DNA of 64,000 bases from Monoplex corrugatus (taxonomy: Eukaryota > Mollusca > Gastropoda > Littorinimorpha > Ranellidae), in contig JAPXFY010000022.1 in the NCBI GenBank assembly GCA_030674185.1, positions 40,642,085-40,706,084 of the forward strand. Direction: 5' to 3'. The notes under the pieces were generated by a model. That model worked only from the letters and a program-made list of their open reading frames with translations. It was not told the DNA's origin and did not search any database. Of the stretch, positions 1-11,176 are shown one piece after another (within the stretch, counting starts at the first letter, position 1; each line of letters opens with the position of its first letter). The position numbers and the translations under genes were made by a program.

Positions 1-146
1 GGAGATAATTCATTCCTTACACGTCTGCCTTGCAGCTCTACGTGTGTGAACAGAATGGGGGAAAAAGTCCAGAAACACTAAAAAACGAAACAATAATAAG
101 GCAATAATAAGGCAAAATGTAAGTAAAACAGAGTAAAAATCAGAAA
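1..146. other. Left edge, no feature seen
   Basis: Short AT-rich stretch before the first microsatellite. No open frame with recognisable similarity and no repeat seen elsewhere in the window. Confidence 0.5.
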
Positions 147-154
147 GTGTGTGT

Positions 155-232
<78 letters not shown>

Positions 233-271
233 AGAGAGAGAGAGAGACAGAGAGAGAGAGAGAGAAGAGAG
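147..271. repeat. (GT)n then (GA)n compound microsatellite
   Basis: About 80 bases of nearly pure GT followed directly by GA with a CAGA interruption. The short frames across it (CVCVCV, THTHTH, RERERE) are translation artefacts of dinucleotide repeats. Confidence 0.97.
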
Positions 272-574
272 AATCTGTGGGCCTACTAGACGTCCTTGCT
301 AAGACTGCATCGCACGCACACACCACGATATATAAATATATACTATCGTAATTACTCACTCATACTCGTGAATGGAAAAAAAAAAAGATCAAGAGAAATT
401 CATGTATTCCTTTGAAGTGATTTAAAGAAATGAATTTATCGAACAAACAAACAATTCAGCGAACAAACAAACAAGCAACAACAACAAAAACCGCAGATAA
501 TTGGTCTAACAGAGGGAGGGATGTGATGCTAGCAGGCGTTGGACATATTAAGAGAAAATGAGAAGTAGAAGGAG

Positions 575-735
575 GATGAGGAGGGAGGGAGGGGCCGAGG
601 AGGGGAGAGAGAGAGGGGGGGAAGAGGCAGAGAAAAAGAGGACAGAGAGAAAGACAGACAGACAGACTTAGACAGACAGGCAGGTTGGCAGGCGGGCAGA
701 GACAGACAAACAGACAGAGACACTGAGAGAGTGAA
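575..735. repeat. Purine-rich tract, GAGG and GACA repeats
   Basis: The plus strand is almost pure purine with GAGGGA and GACA blocks. The regions on either side (272-574 and 736-1060) show no gene and no recognised repeat. Confidence 0.85.
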
Positions 736-1059
736 AACAGGAATGCGAAATGTTTTAATGTTTTAGGCAATGGCCCATTCGCAAGAGATATGTGGGTGGG
801 GGTGGGGTGGAATGGAATGTCAGCATGAAACCAATAGAAAGATTAAACAATAGCAAATAATCGTATAAATATTCACGACATGGAACCCAATTTGCCACAC
901 TGTACGGTTCAGCATTGCACAGAGCACTGTGATAAACTGTCCATTCGGTCAACAGTCACTTTTTCACGATCATAGTGGCTGGTTCCTGATGACTGTTTCC
1001 ACTGTCGACATCACGGTGTTGGATTTCACATCAGTATTTTGACGAAATGAACCAAGGAA

Positions 1060-1437
1060 TGCGTCTAGAGAGGGAGTGAGAGGTGAGGAGAGAGACAGAG
1101 GGAGAGGGGGAGAGAGATCAGAGTGTTTTTAAACTTCAAACTCGAAAACACTTTATTACTCACGGATGGCAGCGTAAAGGACACGCTTTGTTGCGCGCAG
1201 TTGTTGTTCCGGGGTCAACCAGGTAAAGCTGTGGCAAAAGCAGATATTAAATAAGGTAGGGGAGAGAGAGAGGGGGAGAAAGAGAGAGAGGGGGGTGGGG
1301 GTGAGGGCGAGAGTTTTGAAACCACTAACTTTAAAATACTTCAATGCTAAAGGGTAGTAGCACAAATGATACGCTTTGTTGCACGCAGTTTTCATTCCAT
1401 GTCAACCAGCTTTAGCAATATCAAATACAACTTAAGC
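1060..1437. repeat. Diverged tandem duplication, about 188 bp period
   Basis: Two adjacent related units each contain a GAGA-rich head, then ACGCTTTGTTGC near 1183 and again at 1371, followed by GTCAACCAG. The copies are clearly diverged. No protein is encoded. Confidence 0.7.
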
Positions 1438-1483
1438 AGAGAGGAATAGAGACAGGCAGACAGAGACAGACAGACAGACAGAG

Positions 1484-1485
<2 letters not shown>

Positions 1486-1542
<57 letters not shown>

Positions 1543-1558
1543 TGTGTGTGTATATATA

Positions 1559-1625
<67 letters not shown>
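1486..1625. repeat. (GT)n-(TA)n-(GT)n microsatellite
   Basis: Two long GT blocks are separated by a short TATATATA block near 1551. It lies directly after the 188 bp duplication. Confidence 0.97.
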
Positions 1626-2346
1626 TGTTTGAGAGACAAACAGGCACACGACAAACGGGAGTTCAAACCTGCTTCGATACCTCCCGCCTGGTGGGTAGAG
1701 GAGAGAGACAGACGGAGTGTCTGTGTGTGGGGTTTTTTGTTTGTTTGTTTTGTTTTTGGTTTTTTTTTTTTTTTTCTGTGAATGTGTGTTTGCGTTTTTT
1801 GTTTGTTAGTTAACATTTCCCAGGATTACATGAATTTGTCTTGACATTTTTCAGTCATGATTATGGGTAAATCAGACACACACAGAGACAGACAGACAGA
1901 CAGACAGAGACAGAGTCAGACCGACAGAGACAAAGAGACGGAGACAGACAGACACAAACTCGGAACACGAATATATCTTCTCAATATAAGGCCATCGCTC
2001 CATTGGAAGGGGTTTCAGCAATTATTCAAATCATAACAGTCTACAAATTATAATCATATCAGAATAGCTACGTGAAATTGAAACTATGGTCTAAATAAGT
2101 CAAAACTAAAAACACACATGAACATTGTCCATATGTTTAAATGTTTGTTTCTTTATAGTTGTTGTTTTTCTCTTACAGACTGTAATCCTTTCTTCAGACT
2201 GATATGGTGTGTGTTTGTTTGGCAAATGTTACTGTAAAGTAAAATAAAAGAGAAATTTGAAAAAAACATCTATTTCCATAGGTAATAGGCAAGTACTATC
2301 GTTCTTTTTTCGTCCTACTAGTGCCCCATGGTGGGGGAGCTCGGCG
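1626..2346. other. Intergenic: (GACA)n near 1879-1955, otherwise nothing recognised
   Basis: Contains a T-rich patch near 1730-1800 and an imperfect GACA/CAGA array at about 1879-1955. The rest shows no coding or repeat similarity within the window. Confidence 0.6.
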
Positions 2347-2445
2347 GGGAGAGAGAGAGAGACACACAGACAGACAGACAGAGAGACAGAGAGACAGAGA
2401 GACAGAGAGAGACAGAGAGACAGAGGAGAGGAGAGAGAGAGAGAT
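2347..2445. repeat. (GA)n/(CAGA)n microsatellite
   Basis: Alternating GAGA and GACA blocks on the plus strand. Confidence 0.95.
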
Positions 2446-2617
2446 TTCGAAGACAAACAGATAAACATGTTGAACGTAATGGAAGACGGCAAACCCTATG
2501 TTGTTTTTATTGTACTGTTGTTGTTAGTGCTATTACCGATGTTGCTGCTGCTGCTGCATGTGTGTTGTGTTACCGTCGTTGATTCTATGTTTCCCGGGAG
2601 GGGGGAGAGAGAAGAGA

Positions 2618-2635
2618 AGTGTGTGTGTGTGTGTG

Positions 2636-2686
<51 letters not shown>

Positions 2687-2707
2687 GTGTGTGTGTGTGT
2701 GTGTGTG

Positions 2708-2738
<31 letters not shown>
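2618..2738. repeat. (GT)n microsatellite with TTGT and GGT interruptions
   Basis: About 120 bases of GT with a few single-base breaks. It borders a dispersed repeat copy that begins at about 2740. Confidence 0.96.
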
Positions 2739-2739
<1 letters not shown>

Positions 2740-2741
<2 letters not shown>

Positions 2742-3105
2742 TACCAAGGCGTGCTCGAAAAATTTAATCAACTGTTTCTGGATGGGTCTTTATCAACTTT
2801 TGTTCAAATGTGTGGACTATTGAGCAGTCGCAAAATACACAAGCTTGGATAATAAGGTGTCGAGGTCAAGGTCACAATGACAGATAAACACCTAAAGTCA
2901 GCGCTTTTTGAGAACCGTATGTGAACACCATTGTGCCAAGAACGTCAAACAGTATTTCAAATGTTGCTGTCACTGTTCTGATAGTCTGCTAGTGTCCTTG
3001 CTTCACGTCAAATTTTACTTTTTTCTATATATTTTCAAAATTCTTTTAGTTCAACTGAAGTTTCTTCAAGATCAGAATGACCTTGAGAAGTTCAATGATT
3101 TTGTA
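2740..3105 (+). repeat. Dispersed repeat with GGTCAAGGTCA core (copy 1)
   Basis: Shares an ordered set of short blocks with 14855-15205: GTGTTA near the start, AAGGTGTC(G/A)AGGTCAAGGTCAC, AGTCAGC(G)CTTTTT and, near the right end, a TGACCTTGA block. The two copies are strongly diverged, so this is an old family of unknown type. No open frame is conserved. Confidence 0.6.
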
Positions 3106-3107
3106 TA

Positions 3108-3200
3108 TAAGAAAAAAAAGGGGGGGGGGGGGGGCTGGTTCGTACTGAAAAATAGAATTGATTTGGCTCTACACAGTCGGCTGGGCTTTAAACAAAAATA
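3108..3200 (+). mobile_element. Poly(A)/poly(G) junction and 5'-truncated R530 3' end
   Basis: An A-rich run and a G15 run are followed at 3155-3200 by the diagnostic 3' end of the R530 family (GGCTCTACACAGTCGGCTGG then CTTTAAAC and an A-rich tail). Only about 45 bp of R530 is present, as expected for a severely 5'-truncated retroposed copy. Confidence 0.65.
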
Positions 3201-3951
3201 AGTCATTGTCCATTGGCTTATGGAAATATGAAAACACCCAGCAAGAATGGCCACCGAAGACAAGAGTACGCTGACTGGACAGCAACATCACACAATTTGT
3301 ACAAAACAATTTGTCTATATCAGTATATGTGTCAGAAAAAAATCAGAACTCATTCCTTTTCTTTATATAATCGATTCCAATAGCCACTGGCACTGATTGG
3401 GATATGTTCTGTAAGAGTATGCAAATACACACATATTTTAATACATACAAACATACATACACACATACATACATGATACATACATATATACAGTACATGT
3501 GTGTAGGTATGTATGTGTGTGTAAACTCCTGTGTGATGTCCGTATTAAAAAAAATGGGAATGATGAATACTGTTAATTTTTTTACATCCCAAAACCACAT
3601 AAAATCCCCAAATCACATAAAACAGAGCCAAAAAAAATTATCAAGGAGCGATGCGCGTACGTGTGTGCGTGCATGTGTGCGTGCGAGAGTGCATATATGC
3701 GTACATAGGGAGATGGTGGTGCAGGATAGAATTCATTGAAGAATATTTTAGAATTATCCAGGAATTGTTTATAAAGAATGTGGAGTTGAGCTAATTGTAT
3801 ACTTGTCTCCTGAGGAAGACTGTAGTGGTAAAAATACTGGGGGGAAAACATGACTTTTATTTATTTGTTTTGTTTGTGTTGTTTGTTTGTTTTATCTTTT
3901 GTTAATAGAAAATTGGGGGAAAAGCGAGGTGTTCCTTTCTTTGATTGTGTC
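3201..3951. other. Intergenic, imperfect ATAC/GTGT and GTGC tracts
   Basis: Imperfect ACATACATAC sequence at about 3424-3530 and a GTGC/GTGT tract at about 3655-3710. No gene recognised. Confidence 0.6.
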
Positions 3952-4006
<55 letters not shown>

Positions 4007-4019
4007 AGAGAGAGAAAAC

Positions 4020-4050
<31 letters not shown>

Positions 4051-4085
4051 TAGACAGACAGACAGACAGAGACAGAGACAGAGAC
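3952..4085. repeat. (CA)n-(GA)n-(GACA)n compound microsatellite
   Basis: About 50 bases of CA, then GA, then GACA repeats. Confidence 0.96.
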
Positions 4086-5396
4086 CGAGCAGTGAATAAA
4101 GCACTTACTTAAGATTGAGAAATCTGCGTTCGAATCATGGATCACTTTGAATTCGTCTTCCGAACTGCTTCACACATTATACAGTTTACACTCTCCTGTT
4201 GTGTGGAATTGTTCTAATTCTGCTGAGAAAATCAACAAAGGAAACAAAGCATCAGTCTACGCTATACATAGCACGTGCCATAAACTCATGACCCAGAAAT
4301 AACCGGAGGGAGGGGGATGACTAGATTATGTGTTCAAAAGTTTCCTAGATCTCTATCTAGCTTCCTAGATCTAGATTCAGATCTTGCGTCCATGGCGGTG
4401 GTCTCTTCGTGATAAGTAGACATTAATTAGAAACTAATGTCTATTGTATGTACGGTGTTTTTTTCCCTTCCCTGTGGCTTTCTCAATGATTTAGCAAAGA
4501 CCCATGATGTGACCAGTCCTGATCTTAATACAAGCCCAACACCCAGTCTCTCACTATCTCCATGAACAGTTTGCCATCCCAAAGTGAAATAGTGAGAATT
4601 AGGTCTAATTGACTCAAAAGAATTTAATTCCAGCAGTGTATTTATACTTGAAGTCTGCAATAGTGGGAGATACCTAAATTACACATTTGACATTACCTCA
4701 TTGCCTACCATGGCCTAGATCTAGATCTAATTCTGTTCTATGCAGAAATGTGCTGACAACTCGAACATTAATTTTAAAGAACATCAAACTGAATGGATAT
4801 GAAACACTAAATAAAAATAAATACTGAATAAACTTAAAGATCCTTAACTAATATAATCAACTAGCAAACTAAAAAATTAGGTACCAATAATAAACTCACA
4901 CACGAAAGCAAAAAGTGTAAAAAAAAAATTAAAAAATTTACCTGAAGCCCTTCCGCTTGACTGTCGTCTGCAGTTCGATGAGTCACACGATCATTTCAAT
5001 TTACGTCATGTAAGCTAGGCCAGAGACGTTAACTATAGAGAGACCAGTGCTGCCCTATTTGACTGACGGCGTTTCACTTGATCAACACGAACCGTTACTC
5101 AACGTGCACACAATACAACTTAAAATCAAATAAACTGATGGCTTGTACTGTCTCCGTCTTTGTGCAGCGGTGTGAGTGATGGGGCTGCAGGATTCTTCCG
5201 CAAATGAAACCGCGTATCGTAGACTAAATTACCTATATCTCTGTCTCTATGTCTACGTCTGGGATGGCCTTGTGGACAGACGTATGTTGGCACAATCGTC
5301 TAGACCTAGATCTACATAATTATGCGTTTTACATTTCCGGCGATATTAGTGTTGATAAGCAGTCCAAGGAAGCATAATTGAGGTTAGCTGTTCATT
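4086..5396. other. AT-rich intergenic DNA with TCTAGATC motifs
   Basis: No coding similarity. Palindromic CTAGATCTAG-type motifs cluster near 4346-4382, 4712-4730 and 5300-5315 and recur at 6495 and 6735. This recurrence is visible but I cannot assign it to a known element. Confidence 0.5.
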
Positions 5397-6267
5397 TTGG
5401 ACCTAAATCCAGTGAATTTGTTTCGTTGGTGTCTTTTGCGTTCTCTTGACAACGGCCAGTTGCCGGAAAATGTGCAGTTTTTTTGTTCTGATTCAGCTAA
5501 AAACCTTGATGTCTGCATTGACTCTACCCTCTCCATAAACAACTTTGTTTCTCAAACTGCCAGATCTTGCTACTATCACCTCCATCGTATAAGCCTGATC
5601 AGGAAGTATCTCTCTGTGGAAACAACTGCAAAACTCGTTCTCTCCTTCATAATGTCTCGCATTGACTATTGCAGTTCAGTCCTGTCCGGTCTTCCTGCCT
5701 CCACCACTCACATCCTACAGCGCATTCAAAACAATGCTGCACGCCTTGTACTCAAAAAGAAAAAAAGCTGACCACATATCTCCTCTCCTGGCACAACTTC
5801 ACTGGCTCCCTGTATCAAAGCGCATACAGTACAAACTAGACACCATGTGCTACAAAAGCCTCAATAACGCAGCCCCCGATTACCTGTCAAGCCTACTTGA
5901 GATCTATGTTCCCTCACGTACCCTCCGCTCTGCCTCCGATCCTCTGACTTTTCGCTTTCCACGCACTAAGCTCAATACCTATGGTCCACGAGCCTTCTCT
6001 GTTTCTGGTCCGCTCTCCTGGAACAAACTTCCCTCTCTCAGTCCGTCAGCAACCTACTTTTGTCTCCTTCAAGTCCGCTCTCAAAACTCACCTTTTCTCC
6101 TCTGCAAAAAATCCTTACCTCACTCAATCCCCTCTGCAGCCTGTCTCACTGCACTCGGAGGGGAATCACATTGCAATATATAATTGTATATAATATGCTC
6201 TCTATAATTTTCCATTGCTTTTATTCTTTCTCCCCATTTATAGCCGTGTGCGTGTGTGTGTGTGTGC

Positions 6268-6298
<31 letters not shown>

Positions 6299-6424
6299 TG
6301 TGTGTGGTGCGTGTGTGTGCGTGCGTGCGTGCGTGTGTGTGCGTGCGTGTGCGTGCGTGTGTGTGTGTGTGTTTCAGCGCTTAGATTTGATTTTATCAAG
6401 ATTTTGCGCTATATAAATATTGTA

Positions 6425-6456
<32 letters not shown>
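5397..6456 (+). pseudogene. CR1-type LINE, 5'-truncated 3' end (RT C-terminus)
   Basis: The reading frame at 5397-5771 gives the post-catalytic region typical of CR1/L2-group reverse transcriptases: NLDVCIDSTLS, YYHLHRISLIRKYLS, SRIDYCSSVLSGLP and IQNNAARLV. It continues after a frameshift in an A-rich run near 5755-5765 as PLLAQLHWLPVSKRIQYKL and VPSRTLRSASD, then shifts again near 6030-6050 to [16 protein letters not shown]. The catalytic RT motifs and endonuclease lie upstream and are absent. The 3' end has GCGCTATATAAATATTG followed by (ATT)n at about 6421-6456, as expected of the family's tandem-repeat tail. A GT/GC microsatellite (6245-6373) sits inside the 3' UTR. Two frameshifts make it non-functional. 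Family-level assignment is from memory of conserved motifs. Confidence 0.88.
6245..6373. repeat. (GT)n/(GC)n microsatellite in the LINE 3' UTR
   Basis: GTGTGCGCGCGCGCGTGTG-type sequence, fully alternating purine/pyrimidine. It lies between the last RT codons and the conserved 3' terminal block of the CR1-type element. Confidence 0.93.
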
Positions 6457-6770
6457 GATGCATGTTTTCATTTTGTTTTCGTGTTATTCTGGTTTCTAGA
6501 TCTACTTGTTTGAAATTGAATGCTGGAAGTTGCTTTGATTCAAACTGGTTAAAGCATCAACAGCATGCAAATGTGTGTGCGTGTGCTTGAGTGTATGCGT
6601 GTGTGTGTGTACGCGCGTGCACTTGTGTGTATATGTGTGTGTGTTCGTTCTTCAGAACTGTGACGATTTATTTATTCTTAGTGATTGCTCCTTTCTTTGT
6701 TGCAAAACTGGCATTTAGTGATGCATGTCTAACAGATCTAGATCTAAACGAAGACAGTCAAATGAGAACT

Positions 6771-6772
<2 letters not shown>
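6457..6772. other. Intergenic, imperfect GTGT/GCGT tract at 6570-6645
   Basis: Nothing recognised apart from the GT/GC-rich stretch and an AGATCTAGATCT motif near 6735. Confidence 0.55.
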
Positions 6773-6812
<40 letters not shown>

Positions 6813-6841
6813 CTCTCTCTCTCCTCTCTCTCTCTCTCTCC
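6773..6841. repeat. (CT)n microsatellite
   Basis: Nearly pure CT with CCCT breaks. Confidence 0.96.
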
Positions 6842-6991
6842 TCAACGTCGTGATGCCAGAACAGACTAGAATGCAGATAATCAGCTCACAACCGAACTGT
6901 CCAGATAAAACTGTCGGTAGAGACATAACATCTGACAAACTAAATGATCATTTCTGAAAGTTAAAGAAATGATCAACAATGGTTAATAAAA

Positions 6992-6995
6992 ATGC

Positions 6996-7030
<35 letters not shown>

Positions 7031-7099
7031 CATTCAATAAAGAATTCTACTCCCCCACCCTCCAAACCCCAAAAAACATCCACACAAACACACACACAC

Positions 7100-7147
<48 letters not shown>

Positions 7148-7160
7148 ACACACACACAAC
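6992..7160. repeat. Two (CA)n microsatellites with a 50 bp spacer
   Basis: CA blocks at about 6992-7034 and 7081-7159 separated by non-repetitive C-rich sequence. Confidence 0.95.
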
Positions 7161-7244
7161 TATATGTATGGGGTTATTTTTCCTTTCCATTTCTTTTTCT
7201 TTTTTATTCCCGTACCATATAATTATATTTCAATAAGACGCATG

Positions 7245-7382
7245 GTCCTCGCTCTCTTTCTCTCTTTGACTCTCTCTCTCTCTCTCTTCCCCCCTCTCTC
7301 TCTCTCTCTGTCATCTCCCCCCCCCCCTCTCTCTCTCTCTCTGTCACCCTCCTTTTACCCACTCTCTCTTTCTTTCTGTCTG

Positions 7383-7426
<44 letters not shown>

Positions 7427-7470
7427 TTCTTCCTCTCTTTCTCTGTCCCTTTCTCCTCCTCCCAATATTT
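7245..7470. repeat. (CT)n low-complexity block
   Basis: Pyrimidine tract of CT repeats with C runs (near 7317-7328) and TGTC breaks. Confidence 0.95.
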
Positions 7471-7627
7471 CATTACAATTTTTTATAACTTCTTTCACAT
7501 CATGTTTTAATATGCTTATATGTGTAGAATAACAAGGACTCGCTGTAAGACAGGTCCATTGGGATCTATGCTACTGTCATTGAGTAGTAAAGTGTTTAGA
7601 AGTGTAAAGATTGAACTGTCTTGATCT

Positions 7628-7787
7628 CCTTTACTGTGTGTCTGTGTCTGTCTCTCTCTGTCTCTGTCTCTGTCTCTGTCTGTCTCTCTCTCTATCACTT
7701 CATTCCCTCCCTCCTTCCTCTCTCTCTCTCTCCTTCTTCTTCTGCTCCTAATCTTCTCATTTCTCTCCCTCTCTCTCTCTTCTCTCT

Positions 7788-7826
<39 letters not shown>

Positions 7827-7961
7827 GCGCACACACATGCACACACACACACACACTCACACACACACATACACACGCACGCGCTCTCTCTTCTCTTTGT
7901 CTCTGTTCGAGTGTTTCTCTCTGTCTCTGTCTCTTCGTCTGTTTGTCTGTCTGTCTGTCGT

Positions 7962-8000
<39 letters not shown>
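7628..8000. repeat. Compound (TGTC)n-(CT)n-(CA)n-(CT)n block
   Basis: TGTC/CT to about 7790, CA with CGCG breaks to about 7880, then TGTC/CT to about 8000. Confidence 0.95.
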
Positions 8001-8001
<1 letters not shown>

Positions 8002-8333
8002 TTTCCCAGGGGCTGCCGAAAACCGATCTTCCAGTTTATGTCTCTGACCCGCCTGTCCTGTTTTGGTCTGTACCTCGAGAGGATAATGTTTGGGGGGGGG
8101 GGGGGGGGGGCAGGTCACAGTTGCCTTCACCCTCTGTTGACATCGGTCACGGCTAGGTCACTGGGTATTTCTTCAGCCTTCAACTGTCCACCCTGGGATA
8201 AAAGTGTAGCAGTGAAATAAAAAGGATTTCTTCTGTCATCTGCCTGCCATGGCAGGGAGGGGGGGGGGGGTGGGGAGGAGAGGGGCACTGATTGTTCGGG
8301 GGTGTTGGTGTTGGAGGTGAGTGTATGTGTGCG
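8001..8333. other. Intergenic with G20 homopolymer
   Basis: A run of about 20 G at about 8091-8110 and a shorter G run near 8260. No gene seen. Confidence 0.6.
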
Positions 8334-8559
<226 letters not shown>

Positions 8560-8649
8560 TGCATCTGCACGCGGTATTGTATTTGCCTGTCTCTCTGGGC
8601 GCGCACTCAAGTTGACAGTCTAAAAGCACAAAGTAGACGTTTTAAACCG

Positions 8650-9380
8650 ATACATACATATATACATACACACATACATACATACATACATACATACGTA
8701 ACATACATACATGCATATATACATACATACATACATACAGTAATACATACATAAATACATACATACAATCATACTTGCATACATACATGCATGCATGCAT
8801 ACATACATACATATATATGTATTATGTATGCATGCATATATGCATACATACACACATACATATTACATACATACATACATACATGCATGCATGCATACAC
8901 ACATACATACATGCATACATACATGCATACATACATAAATATATACATACATATATACATACTTGCATACATACATACATAAATACCTACCTACCTACTT
9001 ACCTAAATACATACATTCATAAATGCATACATACACATACATACATGCATGCATACATACATGCATGCATGCATACATACATACATGCATGCATTCATAC
9101 ATACATACATACATGCATGCATGCATACATCATACATATATACATGCATACATACATACATACATACATACATCATACATATATACATGCATACATACAT
9201 ACATGCATACATACATACATACATACTAATGCATGCATACATACATGCATGCATGCATACATACATACATACATGCATACATACATACATGCATACATAC
9301 ATACATACATACATACATACATACATACATCATACATACATACATACGTAAATACATACCTACCTACATGCATACGTACA
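8650..9380. repeat. (TACA)n tetranucleotide array with TGCA variants
   Basis: About 730 bases of CATACATACATA with ATGCATGC blocks and a few CCTACCTA units near 8985-9000 and 9360. The long frames (YIHTYIHT, MYVCMYVC) are artefacts of the tetramer. Confidence 0.97.
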
Positions 9381-9384
9381 TATG

Positions 9385-9480
9385 GTTATTATCATCACTA
9401 TTATTAATGTTGTTATTGTTAGTTTTATTATTAATTTAATTAGTAGTAGTAGTAGTAGTAATAGTACTATTACTATTATA
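9385..9480. repeat. (ATT)n and (AGT)n trinucleotide tracts
   Basis: Imperfect TTATTA sequence followed by a short TAGTAG block near 9441-9460. Confidence 0.85.
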
Positions 9481-9718
9481 ACAAATTCTACATTGGTTAA
9501 GTCTTCACTGATTAAAGTGTCATGGCGATAGCATAGGGATTGTGGATTCAATCCTCAGTTGGGCTACAAGGGGACGTTTTTCATTTGTTTTGTTGTTGCT
9601 TTTGTCGTTTGCGACCCCCCATAAGCTCAATTGACGTCACTTCCTGTCACTCGTTTCACAGTCTGGGTGCATTTGGTTTCTTTTTCCCTTGTTTATTAAT
9701 GTTCCCAATTCGTGTTCC

Positions 9719-10590
9719 ACCCCCCGCGGGGATGGTGGGGGCCCTTTCAGTATAAATAGTATCTCCACCTTCTGGCAATTCTGTGCTGGAAATTTCCTCT
9801 TTTCTTTTGCTATCTTTGTTTCTGTCTTGTTCTTTTGCTTTCTGTCATTTCTTCCTATCATTTTCTTCCTTGCTGGTCCATTCAGCCTGTACGTGTTTGA
9901 AAAAGACTTACGTACTTTCTCTTAGGATTGATGATTTGGTACCTGTATTAAGTGCATATTTGGCTCTAGGGAAACGAGACATGCGAAAGCAATTTTAGGT
10001 AATTTAGTCCTGTTTTTATAGATGTTTTTGTGTGCTTACTTATGTTTAAGTTTGTATTCAGGCATGCTTTTTAAATCCTGTGTGATAAATTGGACGGAGT
10101 GGTCAGCGCCAGGGGCATCTTCTTAGATTATGTGCATGAATGCATTGATATGTGTACTTCATTTTCTTTCTTTTTTTCCCCCCTTGTTGAAGTATTGTGT
10201 GTGGTTTGAAACAGTTATACTTTCAGAAAAAAAACACAAAAGAAGAATACGAACACGTGTTTAATACAAGACAAGACAGGCGCAAATTTTCGGCCAACTG
10301 GCCTTGTTATCAAGCGTAAGATTACAGAAAAACCAACACCAGATACAAAAATTATGAGAAAAAGACTGAAACTTTTTCATAATTTTTGTATCTGGTGTTT
10401 GTTTGTTTGTAATCGAAAATTTGCGCCTGTCTAGTCTTGTTGTATTAAATACGCGTTCGTATTCTTCTTTCGTGTTTTTTCTGGTTCCTGTTTGCTTGAA
10501 CGCGGGCAGTCACACTTGTTTTGGATTTAGTTATACTTATAGCCTCGATATGTCTCTACGCAGTCGGCTGGGCTTTAAACGAAAACAACA
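9719..10590 (+). mobile_element. R530 dispersed repeat, copy A (interrupted)
   Basis: First of five long copies of a roughly 530 bp family. Shared landmarks in order: GGGGATG with GGGGGCCCTTTCAGTATAAATA, CACCTTCTGG, TTGCTGGTCCATTCA, GGATTGAT, TTTGGCTCTAGGGAAA, GAAAGCAATTTTAGG, GTATTCAGG, GATAAATTGGACGGAGTGGT, ATGCATTGATATGTGTACTT, and a 3' end CAGTCGGCTGGGCTTTAAAC with an A-rich tail. The copy is broken by a fold-back insertion at 10223-10528. No protein frame is conserved between copies, so it looks non-autonomous. The class is unknown to me; the A-rich 3' tail and 5'-truncated relatives suggest retroposition. Confidence 0.85.
10223..10528. mobile_element. Fold-back insertion with 10 bp TSD
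   Basis: Flanked by AGTTATACTT at 10213-10222 and again at 10529-10538, interrupting R530 copy A exactly where other copies read through. Internally the sequence is an inverted repeat: CACCAGATACAAAAATTATG near 10338 pairs with its complement just after 10375, and the arms continue with AGAAGAATACG versus CGTATTCTTCT. The left arm has about 40 extra bases (GGCCAACTGGCCTTG and flanks). GGCCAACTGG next to CGAAAATTTGCGCC resembles terminal sequence I associate with Penelope-like elements, but there is no coding sequence to prove this. Confidence 0.8.
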
Positions 10591-11176
10591 CATAACAAAA
10601 GTCATGTAAGTCATACTAAGTGACACGTTAACAATAGTCAGTAGGCATTCGATAAGTTAAGCAGCGTGCAATGTATTCATCATAATGCAGTGCGCTATAG
10701 TTGCCGGTTGCACACAACCAACAAAGTAATATTTCTGAACTCTGAATGAACCCTCAACACATAACTCGAGTTAATGATTCGACAACACCATAATATCAAA
10801 TGTCGGTGTACTAGTCCCTGTCTCCCGTACACATGTACCCAACTTCCGTCAGTGAAACTAGCACCATTAATTTGTGCACTGCTCTAACTTCCCAGCTTCG
10901 TGAATAACAGATCCGGTTTCAGTTGCCATGGAAACGCACTCGCCATGGTGGGAAAAGAAAACAGCGTACTGTCCCCGTCTTGACCTTAGTACACTACGCT
11001 CCCGCGTATTCTAAATCTGGTTGTACTGTCAACCGTTCCAGTTTTGATTCCATTCTGTCTTCTCATCTTAAAAGCAAATGTCCTCTACCATAAATGTTTG
11101 TGGATTCAATTAACTGACCAGGAAGAAATCCAAAGCAAGTCCTTTTCTCCCACTGGACGAAGCAGCAGGGAAGTTT
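10591..11176. other. Single-copy-looking sequence, one RFX-like site
   Basis: No open frame of note and no repeat match in the window. Contains an X-box-like palindrome, annotated separately. Confidence 0.5.
10922..10935. promoter_or_regulatory. RFX X-box-like palindrome
   Basis: GTTGCCATGGAAAC differs by one base from the palindromic X-box form GTTGCCATGGCAAC bound by RFX factors. No gene or exon is identifiable nearby, so it may be chance. Confidence 0.25.

Noticed and set aside
2257..2823. 188-codon frame across GA and GT microsatellites
   Set aside because: Most residues are RERE and CVCV repeats from dinucleotide arrays; the non-repeat parts show no similarity.
5390..6475. TTCATTTTG flanking the CR1-type element as a TSD
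   Set aside because: The right copy lies about ten bases beyond the ATT tail instead of directly after it, and the sequence is T-rich; probably chance.
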